A stretch of 64,000 nt of DNA from Oscillospiraceae bacterium (GCA_015063385.1 SVUG01000003.1:62001-126000); one strand, 5' to 3'. Shown: positions 1 to 8,416, counted from the stretch's first letter. Numbers and translations: made by a program. Notes: generated by a model from the sequence alone, not told the origin.

Positions 1-29
1 ACCCGATTTGTAAACTAATATTGACAAAA

Positions 30-368
30 TTAGTTAATAAACAGTAAAATAAGTAAAATTATTGCACATTCCTTATCTCCACCCTTGGAGAAAAGCAGAA
101 ATGCCGCAGCGGCGAGAATGAGTAGTTCCTCAGTGCCTATTTTGTTCAGAGAGAATTTATCCTTATCGAAGAAATCAAAGAGTCCTGAAAGACCAAAAAG
201 CGCTCCCGAGCCCGATGGCTTTGTCGGTTGAAAATTCAGTCCTGCGCTGACGGTTTCGCCGCCTTCCCCCGACTCGCTTCCACTCGAAAAAGCTGTGCCG
301 TCGTAATTTACAGGCGGAGTAGGCATTTCATCTTCCTGATAGTAGCTTCTCGAATACACTCCCGTCAC
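30..368 (-). CDS. small protein with hydrophobic C-terminus, unknown function
   Basis: Protein of 112 residues that I do not recognise. Residues 1-55 are polar and low-complexity, rich in Ser, Gly, Glu and Pro. Residues 56-75 hold a Phe/Asp/Lys-rich stretch (FDFFDKDKF). The last 35 residues are two short hydrophobic blocks, EELLILAAAAFLLF and CAIILLILLF, separated by SKGGDKE, which suggests membrane association. Its start overlaps the stop of the upstream 105-residue gene by 4 bp (ATGA), so the two are translationally coupled. It is the last gene of a three-gene minus-strand cassette. From memory, short Clostridia proteins ending in such Glu/Leu-rich blocks occur in similar small operons. No function can be assigned. 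Confidence 0.6.
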   Translation of the reverse strand: MTGVYSRSYYQEDEMPTPPVNYDGTAFSSGSESGEGGETVSAGLNFQPTKPSGSGALFGLSGLFDFFDKDKFSLNKIGTEELLILAAAAFLLFSKGGDKECAIILLILLFIN

Positions 369-682
369 CTCGCTTTCATCATATCAATAATATCCGCGAT
401 AGTCATCATAGAGTCTATCGCTTTGGCTCGCGATTCTGACAAATATGGCTTTAGTGCACCGAGCAGCTGGGTTCGGTTGCTACGAATACTTGATGTCGGT
501 GCGCTTGCTGGCAGACTAACTTCACTTATCTCTGGCTTTGATTCTGCGACTACCTGCGTCGATTCCACTGACTCGCTTTGCTCCTCTTTTTTGACCAGAC
601 TAGAAATTTCTGCTATCAGTGCGGGATTTTCCATCAGCACGCTTATTACCTTGCTGACGTCGATATTTCCGTTATCACTCAT
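365..682 (-). CDS. small hypothetical protein
   Basis: Protein of 105 residues with no recognised domain. The N-terminal 35 residues look helical (DVSKVISVLMENPALIAEISSLV). The middle (residues 36-70) is acidic, Ser-rich and probably disordered. The C-terminal helix-rich part carries RTQLLGALKPYLSESRAKAID and ends in a hydrophobic helix. It lies 3 bp downstream of the 72-residue gene and overlaps the 112-residue gene by 4 bp. This tight packing on one strand supports all three as real genes. Function unknown. Confidence 0.6.
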   Translation of the reverse strand: MSDNGNIDVSKVISVLMENPALIAEISSLVKKEEQSESVESTQVVAESKPEISEVSLPASAPTSSIRSNRTQLLGALKPYLSESRAKAIDSMMTIADIIDMMKAR

Positions 683-685
683 AGG

Positions 686-904
686 CTATTTTCCCTTTCT
701 GTAGCTGTTCAAAAGGCGCATGGCGTCAGAGACGTTTATTTTATCTGCACTTACAGCTGCGCGTAGCTTTTCAAGGTCCTCGTGCGGCGGTGTCTTGTCG
801 GGCAGGGAAAAGCCGTAGCCTCTCGCCATTGATACCACGGTTGCCCACAGCTTATCGTCAGGCATCGCAGCTATTGCTTCGAGCTGTGCCTTGTCAATTC
901 TCAT
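686..904 (-). CDS. small hypothetical protein, first gene of a three-gene cassette
   Basis: Protein of 72 residues, charged and predicted mostly helical, without signal peptide or membrane segment. It begins MRIDKAQLEAIAAMPDDKLW. A strong Shine-Dalgarno (AAAGGAG, reverse strand, about 910-917) precedes the start with good spacing. It leads a cassette of three tightly packed small genes on the minus strand. A TATAAT hexamer on the same strand at 941-946 could be the -10 box, but I see no good -35. Function unknown. Confidence 0.6.
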   Translation of the reverse strand: MRIDKAQLEAIAAMPDDKLWATVVSMARGYGFSLPDKTPPHEDLEKLRAAVSADKINVSDAMRLLNSYRKGK

Positions 905-973
905 TCGGTTCTCCTTTCGGTTTTAAAATATATTTTTAGCATTATATGAGAGTAATTTATGAAAGGTTCTTTT

Positions 974-1462
974 ATGAAATGCCTTTGTTTTTCCGATTCA
1001 CACGGTAATCCTTACAATATTCGACGCGTACTTAATATGCATCCCGATGCCGAGGTGATTTTCTTTCTGGGTGACGGTCTTTCGGACCTTGAGCCGTTCG
1101 TTCTTGACCGCACTCGTGCGTTTCTTGCCGTTCGCGGAAACTGTGACGGCTCATTCGTTCTTGGCAGCGCTATTCTGAAGAAAACAGACGAGATAAATCT
1201 TCTTGGTAAGCGAATCGTATTTACACACGGAGACCTATATGGTGTTAAATACAGCCTCGACGGAGTAAAAAAGCTCGCACTTGAAAGACGCGCGGACCTA
1301 GTCCTCTTCGGCCATACCCATATGCCGCTTGAGCGCTACGATGCCGATATAAACGACGGAGTATATTTCTTTAATCCGGGCAGCATTGCCACTTCACCCG
1401 CAAGCTATGGAGTTATGAATATTACGGAGAAGGGAATTCTTCTCTCGCACGGCATTCTTTAA
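974..1462 (+). CDS. YfcE/MJ0936-type metallophosphodiesterase
   Basis: About 162 residues, a calcineurin-like metallophosphoesterase of the small YfcE family, which hydrolyses phosphodiesters with two metal ions. The full set of metal-ligand motifs is visible in order: FSDSHGN near the N-terminus, GDGLSDL, RGNCD, FTHGDLYG and FGHTHMP, then the NPGS element. An in-frame ATG at 959 lies upstream, but AAAGG at 962-966 sits 7 bases before the ATG at 974, so I choose 974. The 3' end overlaps the convergent glmM gene by 4 bp. The physiological substrate is unknown. Confidence 0.85.
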   Translation: MKCLCFSDSHGNPYNIRRVLNMHPDAEVIFFLGDGLSDLEPFVLDRTRAFLAVRGNCDGSFVLGSAILKKTDEINLLGKRIVFTHGDLYGVKYSLDGVKKLALERRADLVLFGHTHMPLERYDADINDGVYFFNPGSIATSPASYGVMNITEKGILLSHGIL

Positions 1463-2781
1463 ACAGGAATGCCGTTTATTTTTTCAGCTACGAACATAGC
1501 TACCTCTCTTGCCAGTTCCTCGGACTCCGCCTCCGCCATTATCCGTATCAGCGCCTCCGTGCCCGATGGACGAACGAGAAGCCTTCCTGATTTACCCAGC
1601 TTTTTCTCGCCCTCCTTGATAATAGCTCGAACGGTGTCTGTATCAAGACTCCTCTTTTTTTCTTTATCGGCGCTTATATTTACCGTCAGCTGCGGATATT
1701 TTTTCATGACGCGCGCAAGCTCTGCAAGGCTTTTTTTGCTTTTTTTTATATGTGAGAGTAGGGCAATAGCCGTCAAAAGTCCGTCACCCGTTGTTGCAAT
1801 ATCACCGAAAATTATGTGTCCCGACTGCTCTCCGCCAAAGCAGTATCCACCCTCGCGCATCATATCGGATACGTATCTGTCACCCACGGCGCTTGCTTTA
1901 AAGCTTATGCCGTTTTCCTCGCAGAATTTGGAGAGTCCAAGATTCGTCATTACCGTGCCGATCAGAGTATTGTGTGCGAGTTTGCCCTCACTCTTTAAAT
2001 AAAGAGAAAGTATAGCCATAATGTAATCTCCGTCAACCTCGCAGCCACACTCGTCTATTGCAAGGCATCTGTCACCATCACCGTCAAAGGCTATTCCGAC
2101 CTCGCATCCATGTGCCAAAACCGCGCTTTTAAGCTTCGCAAGTGAAGTCGAGCCACAGTTTTGGTTAATGTTTTTGCCGTCGGGACTTTTATTTATCATG
2201 TAGCACCGTGCGCCAATGCGAGAAAACAGCTCTTCTGCAATCCAAGAGGTAGAGCCGTTGGCACAGTCAACGGCTATTTTCATGCCGTTGAGCGAGATGC
2301 CAAACAAGCCCGCCAGAAAATCGAGATATTCCTCTCTTGCACCGAGAGCTCTATCTATTCTTCCGACGCCATCGCATGAAGCGAGAGCCTTTCTGCCAGA
2401 GAACACGGCCTCCTCTATTTTATCCTCCTCAGAGTCGGGGAGCTTGTAGCCGTCAGCACCAAAAACCTTGATTCCGTTATATTCGTAAGGGTTATGCGAT
2501 GCGGAAATCATAACTCCTGCTGACGCCCCCCTCTTTTTGACCAGATAAGCTACTGCAGGCGTTGTGCAAACGCCGAGCAATTCTACTCGCCGTCCTGCAG
2601 CCGCCAGGCCTGAAGCCACTGCCGCTGCCAGCATTTCAGACGAGGCGCGCGTGTCCATACCTATAAGCACGTCACCCTTTACACTTGAGCCGAGTGCGAT
2701 TCCCACTCGCAGTGCCAACTCACAGTCCAGCTCCTTATTAACAATTCCTCTTATTCCGTCAGTGCCAAAAAGTCTGCCCAT
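1459..2781 (-). CDS. glmM: phosphoglucosamine mutase GlmM
   Basis: Protein of 440 residues, the normal GlmM length. It interconverts glucosamine-6-phosphate and glucosamine-1-phosphate for UDP-GlcNAc and peptidoglycan synthesis. It begins with the family signature MGRLFGTDGIRG. The phosphoserine loop ISASHNP puts the catalytic serine at residue 95. The Mg-binding loop DGDGDR lies near residue 235, a GGEQSGH sugar loop follows, and RPSGTEALIRIMAE near the C-terminus binds phosphate. It follows the GlmU-like acetyltransferase gene by 7 bp on the same strand, which fits consecutive steps. It overlaps the convergent phosphodiesterase gene by 4 bp with no terminator between them. Confidence 0.95.
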   Translation of the reverse strand: MGRLFGTDGIRGIVNKELDCELALRVGIALGSSVKGDVLIGMDTRASSEMLAAAVASGLAAAGRRVELLGVCTTPAVAYLVKKRGASAGVMISASHNPYEYNGIKVFGADGYKLPDSEEDKIEEAVFSGRKALASCDGVGRIDRALGAREEYLDFLAGLFGISLNGMKIAVDCANGSTSWIAEELFSRIGARCYMINKSPDGKNINQNCGSTSLAKLKSAVLAHGCEVGIAFDGDGDRCLAIDECGCEVDGDYIMAILSLYLKSEGKLAHNTLIGTVMTNLGLSKFCEENGISFKASAVGDRYVSDMMREGGYCFGGEQSGHIIFGDIATTGDGLLTAIALLSHIKKSKKSLAELARVMKKYPQLTVNISADKEKKRSLDTDTVRAIIKEGEKKLGKSGRLLVRPSGTEALIRIMAEAESEELAREVAMFVAEKINGIPV

Positions 2782-2788
2782 ACATCAC

Positions 2789-3448
2789 CTAAACTCTATC
2801 TCTGATAGCCTCTCCGTCAAAAATACATCTCTCGGGTATTACCCCACGCACGTGCGAGAGCGGATAAACAATCGCCTCTCTACCGATTATCGCACCCGGC
2901 GAGAGCACCGCGCCACAGCCAACCTCGGCATAGTCGCCGAGCATAGCACCGAGCTTTTTTAGGCCCGTATTAAGCCTGCTCTCAGCGCCAACAAGCACGC
3001 ATTTCTTGTCAAGCCGAAGGTTTGAGCATACCGCCCCTGCGCCAAGATGTGCCCTGTATCCAATAATGCTGTCACCGACGTAATTATAGTGAGGCAGCTT
3101 GCCCTCGTCGAGAATTATTGAGTTTTTAACCTCGCTTGAGTTGCCGATTACCGCTCCGTCGCCTGCTATAACCTTGCCGCGCAGCACAGCCCCGGAGCGT
3201 ATTTCTGCGTTTTTTCCTATAATAACGGGGGCACAGAAAGTGACCCCCTTGCCGATTTTCGTGCCCTCGCCGATGAAGACACCATCCTCAATCTCTCTGT
3301 ACGACCTGTCAAGATGAGCGGCTAAATCCTCGATAACGTCACCTATTTTTGAAATAGCCATAAAGGGATATTCGCATTCCCTAAGCATAGCCTCGGCTAT
3401 CGAATGACTTATATCAAATAGGTCAATAGTTTTTGGTATTTTGTTCAT
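2789..3448 (-). CDS. left-handed beta-helix acetyltransferase, GlmU C-terminal-like
   Basis: Protein of 219 residues. After an N-terminal helical part (residues 1-45, with a CEYPFMAI element), residues 50-210 are hexapeptide repeats of the left-handed beta-helix type (IGEGTKIGKGVTF, VIIGKNAEIRSG, VIAGDGAVIGNS). This resembles the acetyltransferase half of GlmU. The N-terminal uridyltransferase half of GlmU, with its GTRMxxxxPK motif, is absent. Directly upstream of glmM, it plausibly acetylates glucosamine-1-phosphate, or acts as a related sugar acyltransferase. A clear GGGGGA site precedes the start. Substrate assignment is inference. Confidence 0.75.
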   Translation of the reverse strand: MNKIPKTIDLFDISHSIAEAMLRECEYPFMAISKIGDVIEDLAAHLDRSYREIEDGVFIGEGTKIGKGVTFCAPVIIGKNAEIRSGAVLRGKVIAGDGAVIGNSSEVKNSIILDEGKLPHYNYVGDSIIGYRAHLGAGAVCSNLRLDKKCVLVGAESRLNTGLKKLGAMLGDYAEVGCGAVLSPGAIIGREAIVYPLSHVRGVIPERCIFDGEAIRDRV

Positions 3449-3549
3449 AAATATCCCCCAATTAACTGTATTTTTCCTCGCTCCCCCTTTTCTATACCAT
3501 ACTATTCAGAGTGCGGAATAATTGACATTATCAAAATACGCCAAATTTC

Positions 3550-3578
3550 TTGCAATTTTATTTATTTTGTGTTAAAAT
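3550..3578 (+). promoter_or_regulatory. sigma-70-type promoter for the ABC exporter gene
   Basis: TTGCAA (3550-3555), a 17-bp spacer, then TAAAAT (3573-3578). It lies about 58 bp upstream of the ATG at 3637 in the divergent intergenic region. Confidence 0.65.
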
Positions 3579-3636
3579 GTAAATTAGATTAAAAAAGCGG
3601 ATAAATTCCGCCGTTTTGCTTGAAAGGAGTGACCGA

Positions 3637-5562
3637 ATGAACGGACTGAATATGCCTCCCCCTCCGCCAAAGCGGCAGGACGACGGACTGCAAAAGCCGA
3701 AGAGTGTCAGAGATATACCTAAGTATCTTGCAGGGCTGCTCGGTGGCTTCTTTAAAAGGCTCTTTTACATAGTATCGCTCGTGTGGGAGGCAGCACCTCT
3801 TCTGCTCGTGGCAATGATTGTGCTCTGTATTCTCGACGGTATTTTGCCCGTTGTCGGTGCTTATATATCAAAGGACCTTATCAATATTATTGCAGAGCTT
3901 ATCGGCTCTTCAAGCCGAGGTAATATCAGCGAGGATATCCTCATTACTATGAAGCCGCTGCTTTGGCTGTTCGTGTTCTATTTCATATATCTGTTCTTAA
4001 ACAAAATGATGGTCAGATTTAAGAGCATGGTCACGAATATTTCTGGTGAGCTCGTTGCAAATCATATAAGGCTGAAGATTACCACGAAGGCGAAGGATGT
4101 AGATATTGCCTCGTTTGACCGTCCCGAATTTTACGAGAGGCTTGAGAACGCTAACCGCGAGGCAGGTATGCGCCCGATTCAGATACTCAACGCGACCTTC
4201 AGCGTCGTGAGTGCAGGCATCAGTATGATTTCATTCATAGCCGTGCTCGCTACCTTGAGCCCCTACGCGCCCGCGGTCATTATCGTTGCCGCTATCCCCG
4301 GTGCGATAGTTAGCTACTCTTACAGGCATAAGAACTTTTGGTATATCCGCCGTCACTCCAAGGAGCGCCGCGAGATGACCTACTATTCGAGCGTAATGGT
4401 CAATAAGGATATGGCAAAGGAAATTAAGCTCCTCGGCCTCGGTGATACCTTTATTGACAAGTACAAGGCTGTTTTTGCAAAGTATTATAAGGGACTTAAA
4501 AGCCTTGTCGTCAAGGAGGGCGTCACCCAGCTCGTTATCGGTATACTTTCCACTCTCGCGCATTGTGCGTTGTTTTTGTACGTTGCATACACGGTTATAT
4601 ATAAAGACGGCCAGATAGGCGATTACTCGCTTTATACGGGCGCACTTACCTCAATCACAGGCTACGTTGCCACCCTCTTCACCGCAACCGCAACTATATA
4701 CGAGGGAACTCTCTTCATAAACAATATGATGGACTTTATGAAGGAGGAGGTGACCGTCAAGCCTACCGTCACCCCTGCACGTATTCCTGATAAAAGCGCT
4801 GCGCACACCGTGGAGTTTAAAAACGTATCATTCCGCTATCCCGGCACTGAAAAATACGTGCTTGAAAACGTGAATTTAAGCTTTAAAACGGGTGATAACG
4901 TCGTTCTCGTCGGACTTAACGGAGCTGGCAAAACCACTCTTATTAAGCTGATAACCCGTCTTTACGACGTTAGCGATGGCGTAATTTTGCTTGACGGACA
5001 CGATATTCGTGAGTATGACGTCGAGGCACTGCACGACCTGTTCGGCATAATCTTCCAGGACTTTGGCAGATATGCTGAGAGCGCCGCGGAAAATATTGAG
5101 TTCGGTGACGTTCACCGCTCGCCCGATAGGGAAGAGGTTATCCTCGCAGCCAAGGGCGCTGACGCTGACGGATTTATCGAGAATTTACCACACGGCTACG
5201 ATACTCCGCTTACGAGAATGTTCGAGGAGGACGGCATAGAGCTTTCGGGCGGTCAGTGGCAGAAGCTCTCGGTTGCAAGAGCATTCTACAAAAAGTCGGA
5301 TATTCTTATCCTTGATGAGCCTACCGCATCGCTTGACGCGATTGCCGAGAAGGAGGTATTTGACCGCTTCCGCGAGCTTTCCGAGAACAAGCTCACGCTA
5401 TTCGTCTCCCACCGTCTCTCCAGCGCAGTTGATGCGAGCAAAATCGTGGTTATCGACGGCGGAAAAATCGCCGAAATCGGCACTCACGAGGAGCTGATGT
5501 CAAAGGGCGGTAAGTACTGCGAGCTCTTCACCACGCAGGCGAAGAGATATACCACAGAATAA
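3637..5562 (+). CDS. ABC exporter, fused permease and ATPase (half-transporter)
   Basis: About 641 residues. Residues 1-50 are a Pro-rich cytoplasmic lead (MPPPPPKR). Residues 50-370 form an ABC type-1 exporter membrane domain. The C-terminal ATPase has Walker A LNGAGKTTL, Q-loop IIFQDF, signature ELSGGQWQKLSVA, Walker B ILILDEPTASLDA and switch FVSHRLSS. It would act as a homo- or heterodimer exporting lipid, peptide or drug; the substrate cannot be told. The start at 3637 is chosen because AAAGGAG (3623-3629) precedes it by 7 bases; an in-frame TTG at 3616 lacks such a site. It is a single-gene unit with its own promoter and a terminator. Confidence 0.9.
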   Translation: MNGLNMPPPPPKRQDDGLQKPKSVRDIPKYLAGLLGGFFKRLFYIVSLVWEAAPLLLVAMIVLCILDGILPVVGAYISKDLINIIAELIGSSSRGNISEDILITMKPLLWLFVFYFIYLFLNKMMVRFKSMVTNISGELVANHIRLKITTKAKDVDIASFDRPEFYERLENANREAGMRPIQILNATFSVVSAGISMISFIAVLATLSPYAPAVIIVAAIPGAIVSYSYRHKNFWYIRRHSKERREMTYYSSVMVNKDMAKEIKLLGLGDTFIDKYKAVFAKYYKGLKSLVVKEGVTQLVIGILSTLAHCALFLYVAYTVIYKDGQIGDYSLYTGALTSITGYVATLFTATATIYEGTLFINNMMDFMKEEVTVKPTVTPARIPDKSAAHTVEFKNVSFRYPGTEKYVLENVNLSFKTGDNVVLVGLNGAGKTTLIKLITRLYDVSDGVILLDGHDIREYDVEALHDLFGIIFQDFGRYAESAAENIEFGDVHRSPDREEVILAAKGADADGFIENLPHGYDTPLTRMFEEDGIELSGGQWQKLSVARAFYKKSDILILDEPTASLDAIAEKEVFDRFRELSENKLTLFVSHRLSSAVDASKIVVIDGGKIAEIGTHEELMSKGGKYCELFTTQAKRYTTE

Positions 5563-5577
5563 TAAATGCCGAACGGC

Positions 5578-5612
5578 AAAAAAACGGTTGGGACAAAAAT
5601 CCCAACCGTTTT
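5578..5612. terminator. bidirectional intrinsic terminator
   Basis: Perfect 13-bp stem AAAACGGTTGGGA / TCCCAACCGTTTT around a CAAAAA loop. It has a T run on the plus side and seven T on the minus side. It sits between the convergent ABC exporter and MORN genes. The CGGTTGGGA stem reappears at the end of the window (63985). Confidence 0.9.
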
Positions 5613-5641
5613 ACTTATACATTTTAGTGCTTTTGTGTACG

Positions 5642-7246
5642 TCAGCCTACGTATTCATCGTTTCGCCAGGTGCCCGACCAAGAGCGCCTTTGCTGCGTAT
5701 CATACATATATCCATGACCGTGACGTTTGCCGTCCTTGAACTCGCCTTCATAGACTCTGCCGTCAGCCCAGGTATATTTACCTCTGCCGTTAGGCTGGTC
5801 GTCCTTGTATTCGCCTTCGTATACGTCGCCATCTGCATAGGTGTATTTACCTCTGACTGAACGGACACCCTTTTTCCATTCACCTTCGTACATAGGACCG
5901 GTGCTGTAGACCATTTTACCTCTGCCGTTAGGCTGGTCGTCCTTCCATTCGCCATCGTAGACCGAGCCGTCAGCCCCGGTATATTTACCTCTGCCGTTGC
6001 GCTCGCCGTCCTTGAACTCGCCTTCATAGACGCTGCCGTTAGCCCAGGTATATTTACCTCTGCCGTTAGGCTGGTCGTCCTTCCACTCGCCTTCGTATAT
6101 GTCACCATCTGCATAGGTCTTCTTGCCGTAGCCGTTGCGCTTGTCGTCCTTGTATTCGCCTTCATAGACGCTGCCGTCAGCCCAGGTATATTTACCTCTG
6201 CCGTTGTACTCGCCGTCCTTCCATTCGCCCTCATATACGTCGCCACATGAATGGGTCATCTTGCCGTAGCCGTTGCGCTTGTCGTCCTTCCACTCGCCTT
6301 CGTATACTTCGCCGTCAGCCCAGGTATATTTACCTCTGCCGTTGCGCTCGCCGTCCTTGTATTCGCCCTCGTATACGGCACCGCTAGCAAATGTGTATTT
6401 ACCGATGCCGTTGCGCTTGCCGTCCTTCCATTCGCCTTCATAGACGCTGCCGTCAGCCCAGGTATATTTACCTCTGCCGTTGTACTTGCCGTCCTTCCAT
6501 TTGCCTTCGTATACGTCGCCATCTGCATAGGTAGCCTTGCCGTAGCCGTTAGGTTTGCCGTCTTTGAGTGCCCCTTTGTATATGGAACCGTCGTCGTATT
6601 CGACGGTTTCGGTTTTTGTAAAGCTTAATCTTAGGTTGTGTTTTTTATAAAAGTCAACGATTTCGTTCATCTGAGATAGCAAGGCAGACGCTTGCGCGTT
6701 GATTTCTTCCTCAGACATTTTTCCTCGGGTTGCTTTTTGAACTGTTTCTGCTTGCTGCTCGGCAACTTCTTGCATAGCTGCTTGCTGTTCGGAAAATTCT
6801 TGTGTAGATGCTTTAGTTTTGCTTATTTGCTTGCCGTTTTCCAAGACTATATCATATACGATGCCGTCGGGAGTTATTTCTTTACCCTTACCGTGTCCGG
6901 TATCGTGGGCCCATTCACCATCGTAAATTTTACCGTCGGCATAGGTGTATTTACCTCTGCCTGAACGGACACCCTTTTTCCATTCACCTTCGTACATAGG
7001 ACCGGTGCTGTAGACCATTTTACCTTGGCCGTGGTAGCTTCCGTTCTTCCATTCGCCGTCGTATTCCTTGTACAGATAACCCTGCGGATAGGTTGCTTTG
7101 CCTTTACCGTGATGTTTCCCATCTTTCCACTCGCCGTCATATATAATGCCGGAAATATAGGTGGTTTTGCCTTTGCCGTTTGGCAGTCCGTCACGGACCT
7201 CACCCTCGTAGACGTCGCCGTTTGTGTATTTAATCGTTTCTATCAT
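5642..7246 (-). CDS. MORN-repeat protein, two repeat blocks split by a coiled-coil linker
   Basis: About 534 residues built almost wholly of 23-residue MORN units (consensus YEGEWKDGxxNGRGKYTWADG). Five units occupy residues 6-135. A Gln/Glu/Ala-rich probable coiled coil spans about 140-210 (EEINAQASALLSQMNEIVDF). About thirteen more units run from 215 to the end, which closes with an atypical SWSGTWRNDEY. No signal peptide, membrane segment or enzyme domain is visible, so a cytoplasmic scaffold or lipid- or protein-binding role is possible but unproven. The start at 7246 has AGAGG upstream; an in-frame start at 7312 would overlap the preceding gene. Units are nearly identical at DNA level. 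It follows the ROK kinase by 65 bp and is probably co-transcribed with it. Confidence 0.9.
   Translation of the reverse strand: MIETIKYTNGDVYEGEVRDGLPNGKGKTTYISGIIYDGEWKDGKHHGKGKATYPQGYLYKEYDGEWKNGSYHGQGKMVYSTGPMYEGEWKKGVRSGRGKYTYADGKIYDGEWAHDTGHGKGKEITPDGIVYDIVLENGKQISKTKASTQEFSEQQAAMQEVAEQQAETVQKATRGKMSEEEINAQASALLSQMNEIVDFYKKHNLRLSFTKTETVEYDDGSIYKGALKDGKPNGYGKATYADGDVYEGKWKDGKYNGRGKYTWADGSVYEGEWKDGKRNGIGKYTFASGAVYEGEYKDGERNGRGKYTWADGEVYEGEWKDDKRNGYGKMTHSCGDVYEGEWKDGEYNGRGKYTWADGSVYEGEYKDDKRNGYGKKTYADGDIYEGEWKDDQPNGRGKYTWANGSVYEGEFKDGERNGRGKYTGADGSVYDGEWKDDQPNGRGKMVYSTGPMYEGEWKKGVRSVRGKYTYADGDVYEGEYKDDQPNGRGKYTWADGRVYEGEFKDGKRHGHGYMYDTQQRRSWSGTWRNDEYVG
5835..5921. repeat. 87-bp near-identical copy within the MORN gene (copy 1)
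   Basis: Matches 6939-7025 at 86 of 87 positions by eye. The single difference changes RSVRG to RSGRG in the protein. Identity stops abruptly on both sides, unlike the more diverged neighbouring units, which suggests recent recombination or gene conversion between the two blocks. Confidence 0.85.
6939..7025. repeat. 87-bp near-identical copy within the MORN gene (copy 2)
   Basis: Partner of 5835-5921, located in the N-terminal repeat block. It encodes the unit PMYEGEWKKGVRSGRG plus flanking residues. Confidence 0.85.
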
Positions 7247-7311
7247 ATAGAAAAACCTCTTTGCTCGTATTAAAATAGCGAAAAATCTTTGTTTTATTAC
7301 ATTTTTTGTCA

Positions 7312-8274
7312 TTATCTGCCGAGGCAGGCAGCTCCAACGATGCCGGCATCGTTGCCGAGGGTGGCAATTCTGATTTCGGTTTTCTTATTTGCGTGACGGC
7401 TGTACTGCTCGCGTTTTACGATTTCTTTAATCGGGGTGATGAGGTCGTCTTTTTCGTTAGAAAGACCGCCGCCGATACAGATTACGTCGGGTTGGAAAAT
7501 GTTAATGGTGTTGGTGAGTCCTGCTGCAAGATTTTCTATGTATTCGCGAACAAGCTCTGCACCGTACGGGTCACCGGCTTTCTTTGCATCAAATGCAGTT
7601 CTCGCGCTGACCTTGCCCTCCTTTTCGGCGGCATCAAAGAGCTTTGAGGGCACGCCCATTGCAGTGAGGCCCTTCATTCTCTCCTTCGTAAGAGCGGTGA
7701 GTGCAGAAGCCGAGGCATAAGCCTCCCAACAGCCACGTCTGCCGCAGGAGCAGAGTCTGCCACCCATGTGAATTACGGTGTGACCTATCTCTCCGCCCGC
7801 GAAGTTGACGGAGCCGGAGAAAATCTTGCCGTCAATAATGATTCCACTGCCGACGCCTGTACCCAGCGTAATCATAATTACATTCTTTACGTTTTTTGCC
7901 GAGCCTGCAAAAGCCTCGCCAAGTGCAGCAGCGTTAGCGTCGTTTGCTACGTAAATGCGCTCGATAGGCAAATATTTCTTGAAAATGTCTGCAATATGGA
8001 AATCTTTAAATGGAAGATTGTTGGTGTACTCGATAACTCCCGTAGCCGTATTTGCCGTTCCGGGGGCAGCAATACCAACGTACTCAATCTCTTTTATCGA
8101 AAGGCCGTTTCTTTCAATTATTCTGCCTGCCAGAGCCGCCATATCCTTGACGATTTCCTCGCCGTCTCTGTGGGCACCGGTAGGCACGGAGTCCTTATCA
8201 ACAATATTAAGCTCCGCGTCGCAAAGACCAACCTTTATATTAGTTCCACCGAGGTCAACTCCAATAGTATACAT
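7312..8274 (-). CDS. ROK-family sugar kinase (glucokinase-like)
   Basis: About 320 residues, full length for ROK kinases, which phosphorylate glucose or related sugars with ATP. The phosphate loop VDLGGTNIKVG starts near residue 6. Near residue 110, ANDANAAALGEA carries the expected catalytic Asp. GTGVGSGIIIDG follows. The zinc-binding ROK signature CSCGRRGCWEAYAS lies near 180, and GGGLSNEKDDL near 275. The start at 8274 is preceded by AAGGAG with a 6-base spacer; an in-frame start 39 bp upstream lies next to the promoter and is less likely. A consensus promoter at 8305-8333 drives it, probably together with the MORN gene downstream. Glucose specificity is inferred. Confidence 0.88.
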   Translation of the reverse strand: MYTIGVDLGGTNIKVGLCDAELNIVDKDSVPTGAHRDGEEIVKDMAALAGRIIERNGLSIKEIEYVGIAAPGTANTATGVIEYTNNLPFKDFHIADIFKKYLPIERIYVANDANAAALGEAFAGSAKNVKNVIMITLGTGVGSGIIIDGKIFSGSVNFAGGEIGHTVIHMGGRLCSCGRRGCWEAYASASALTALTKERMKGLTAMGVPSKLFDAAEKEGKVSARTAFDAKKAGDPYGAELVREYIENLAAGLTNTINIFQPDVICIGGGLSNEKDDLITPIKEIVKREQYSRHANKKTEIRIATLGNDAGIVGAACLGR

Positions 8275-8304
8275 AAATTTCTCCTTAAAAATTTTACTGA
8301 TAAA

Positions 8305-8333
8305 ATTATACATTTTTTTAAGTTTAATGTCAA
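8305..8333 (-). promoter_or_regulatory. consensus sigma-70 promoter for the ROK kinase-MORN unit
   Basis: On the minus strand: TTGACA (8328-8333), 17-bp spacer, TATAAT (8305-8310), about 30 bp upstream of the chosen start. Confidence 0.85.
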
Positions 8334-8416
8334 GTGCTTATGCTGAAAATATAAGAGATAACCTGATAAGCAAGACTCGTTCACAGAAAATTAACAAATA
8401 TAGTTTTATAAAGATA

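Noticed and set aside
228..704. Plus-strand open frame of 158 codons opposite the small-protein cassette
   Set aside because: Ser/Ile-rich shadow; the minus-strand genes have coupled starts and a strong ribosome site.
905..973. Promoter for the small-protein cassette
   Set aside because: A TATAAT on the minus strand at 941-946 exists, but the position 17 bp upstream (GAACCT) does not resemble a -35 box.
5647..6628. Several open frames on both strands over the MORN gene
   Set aside because: They are by-products of the 69-bp periodic DNA; translations are repeats of the same period without real domain features.
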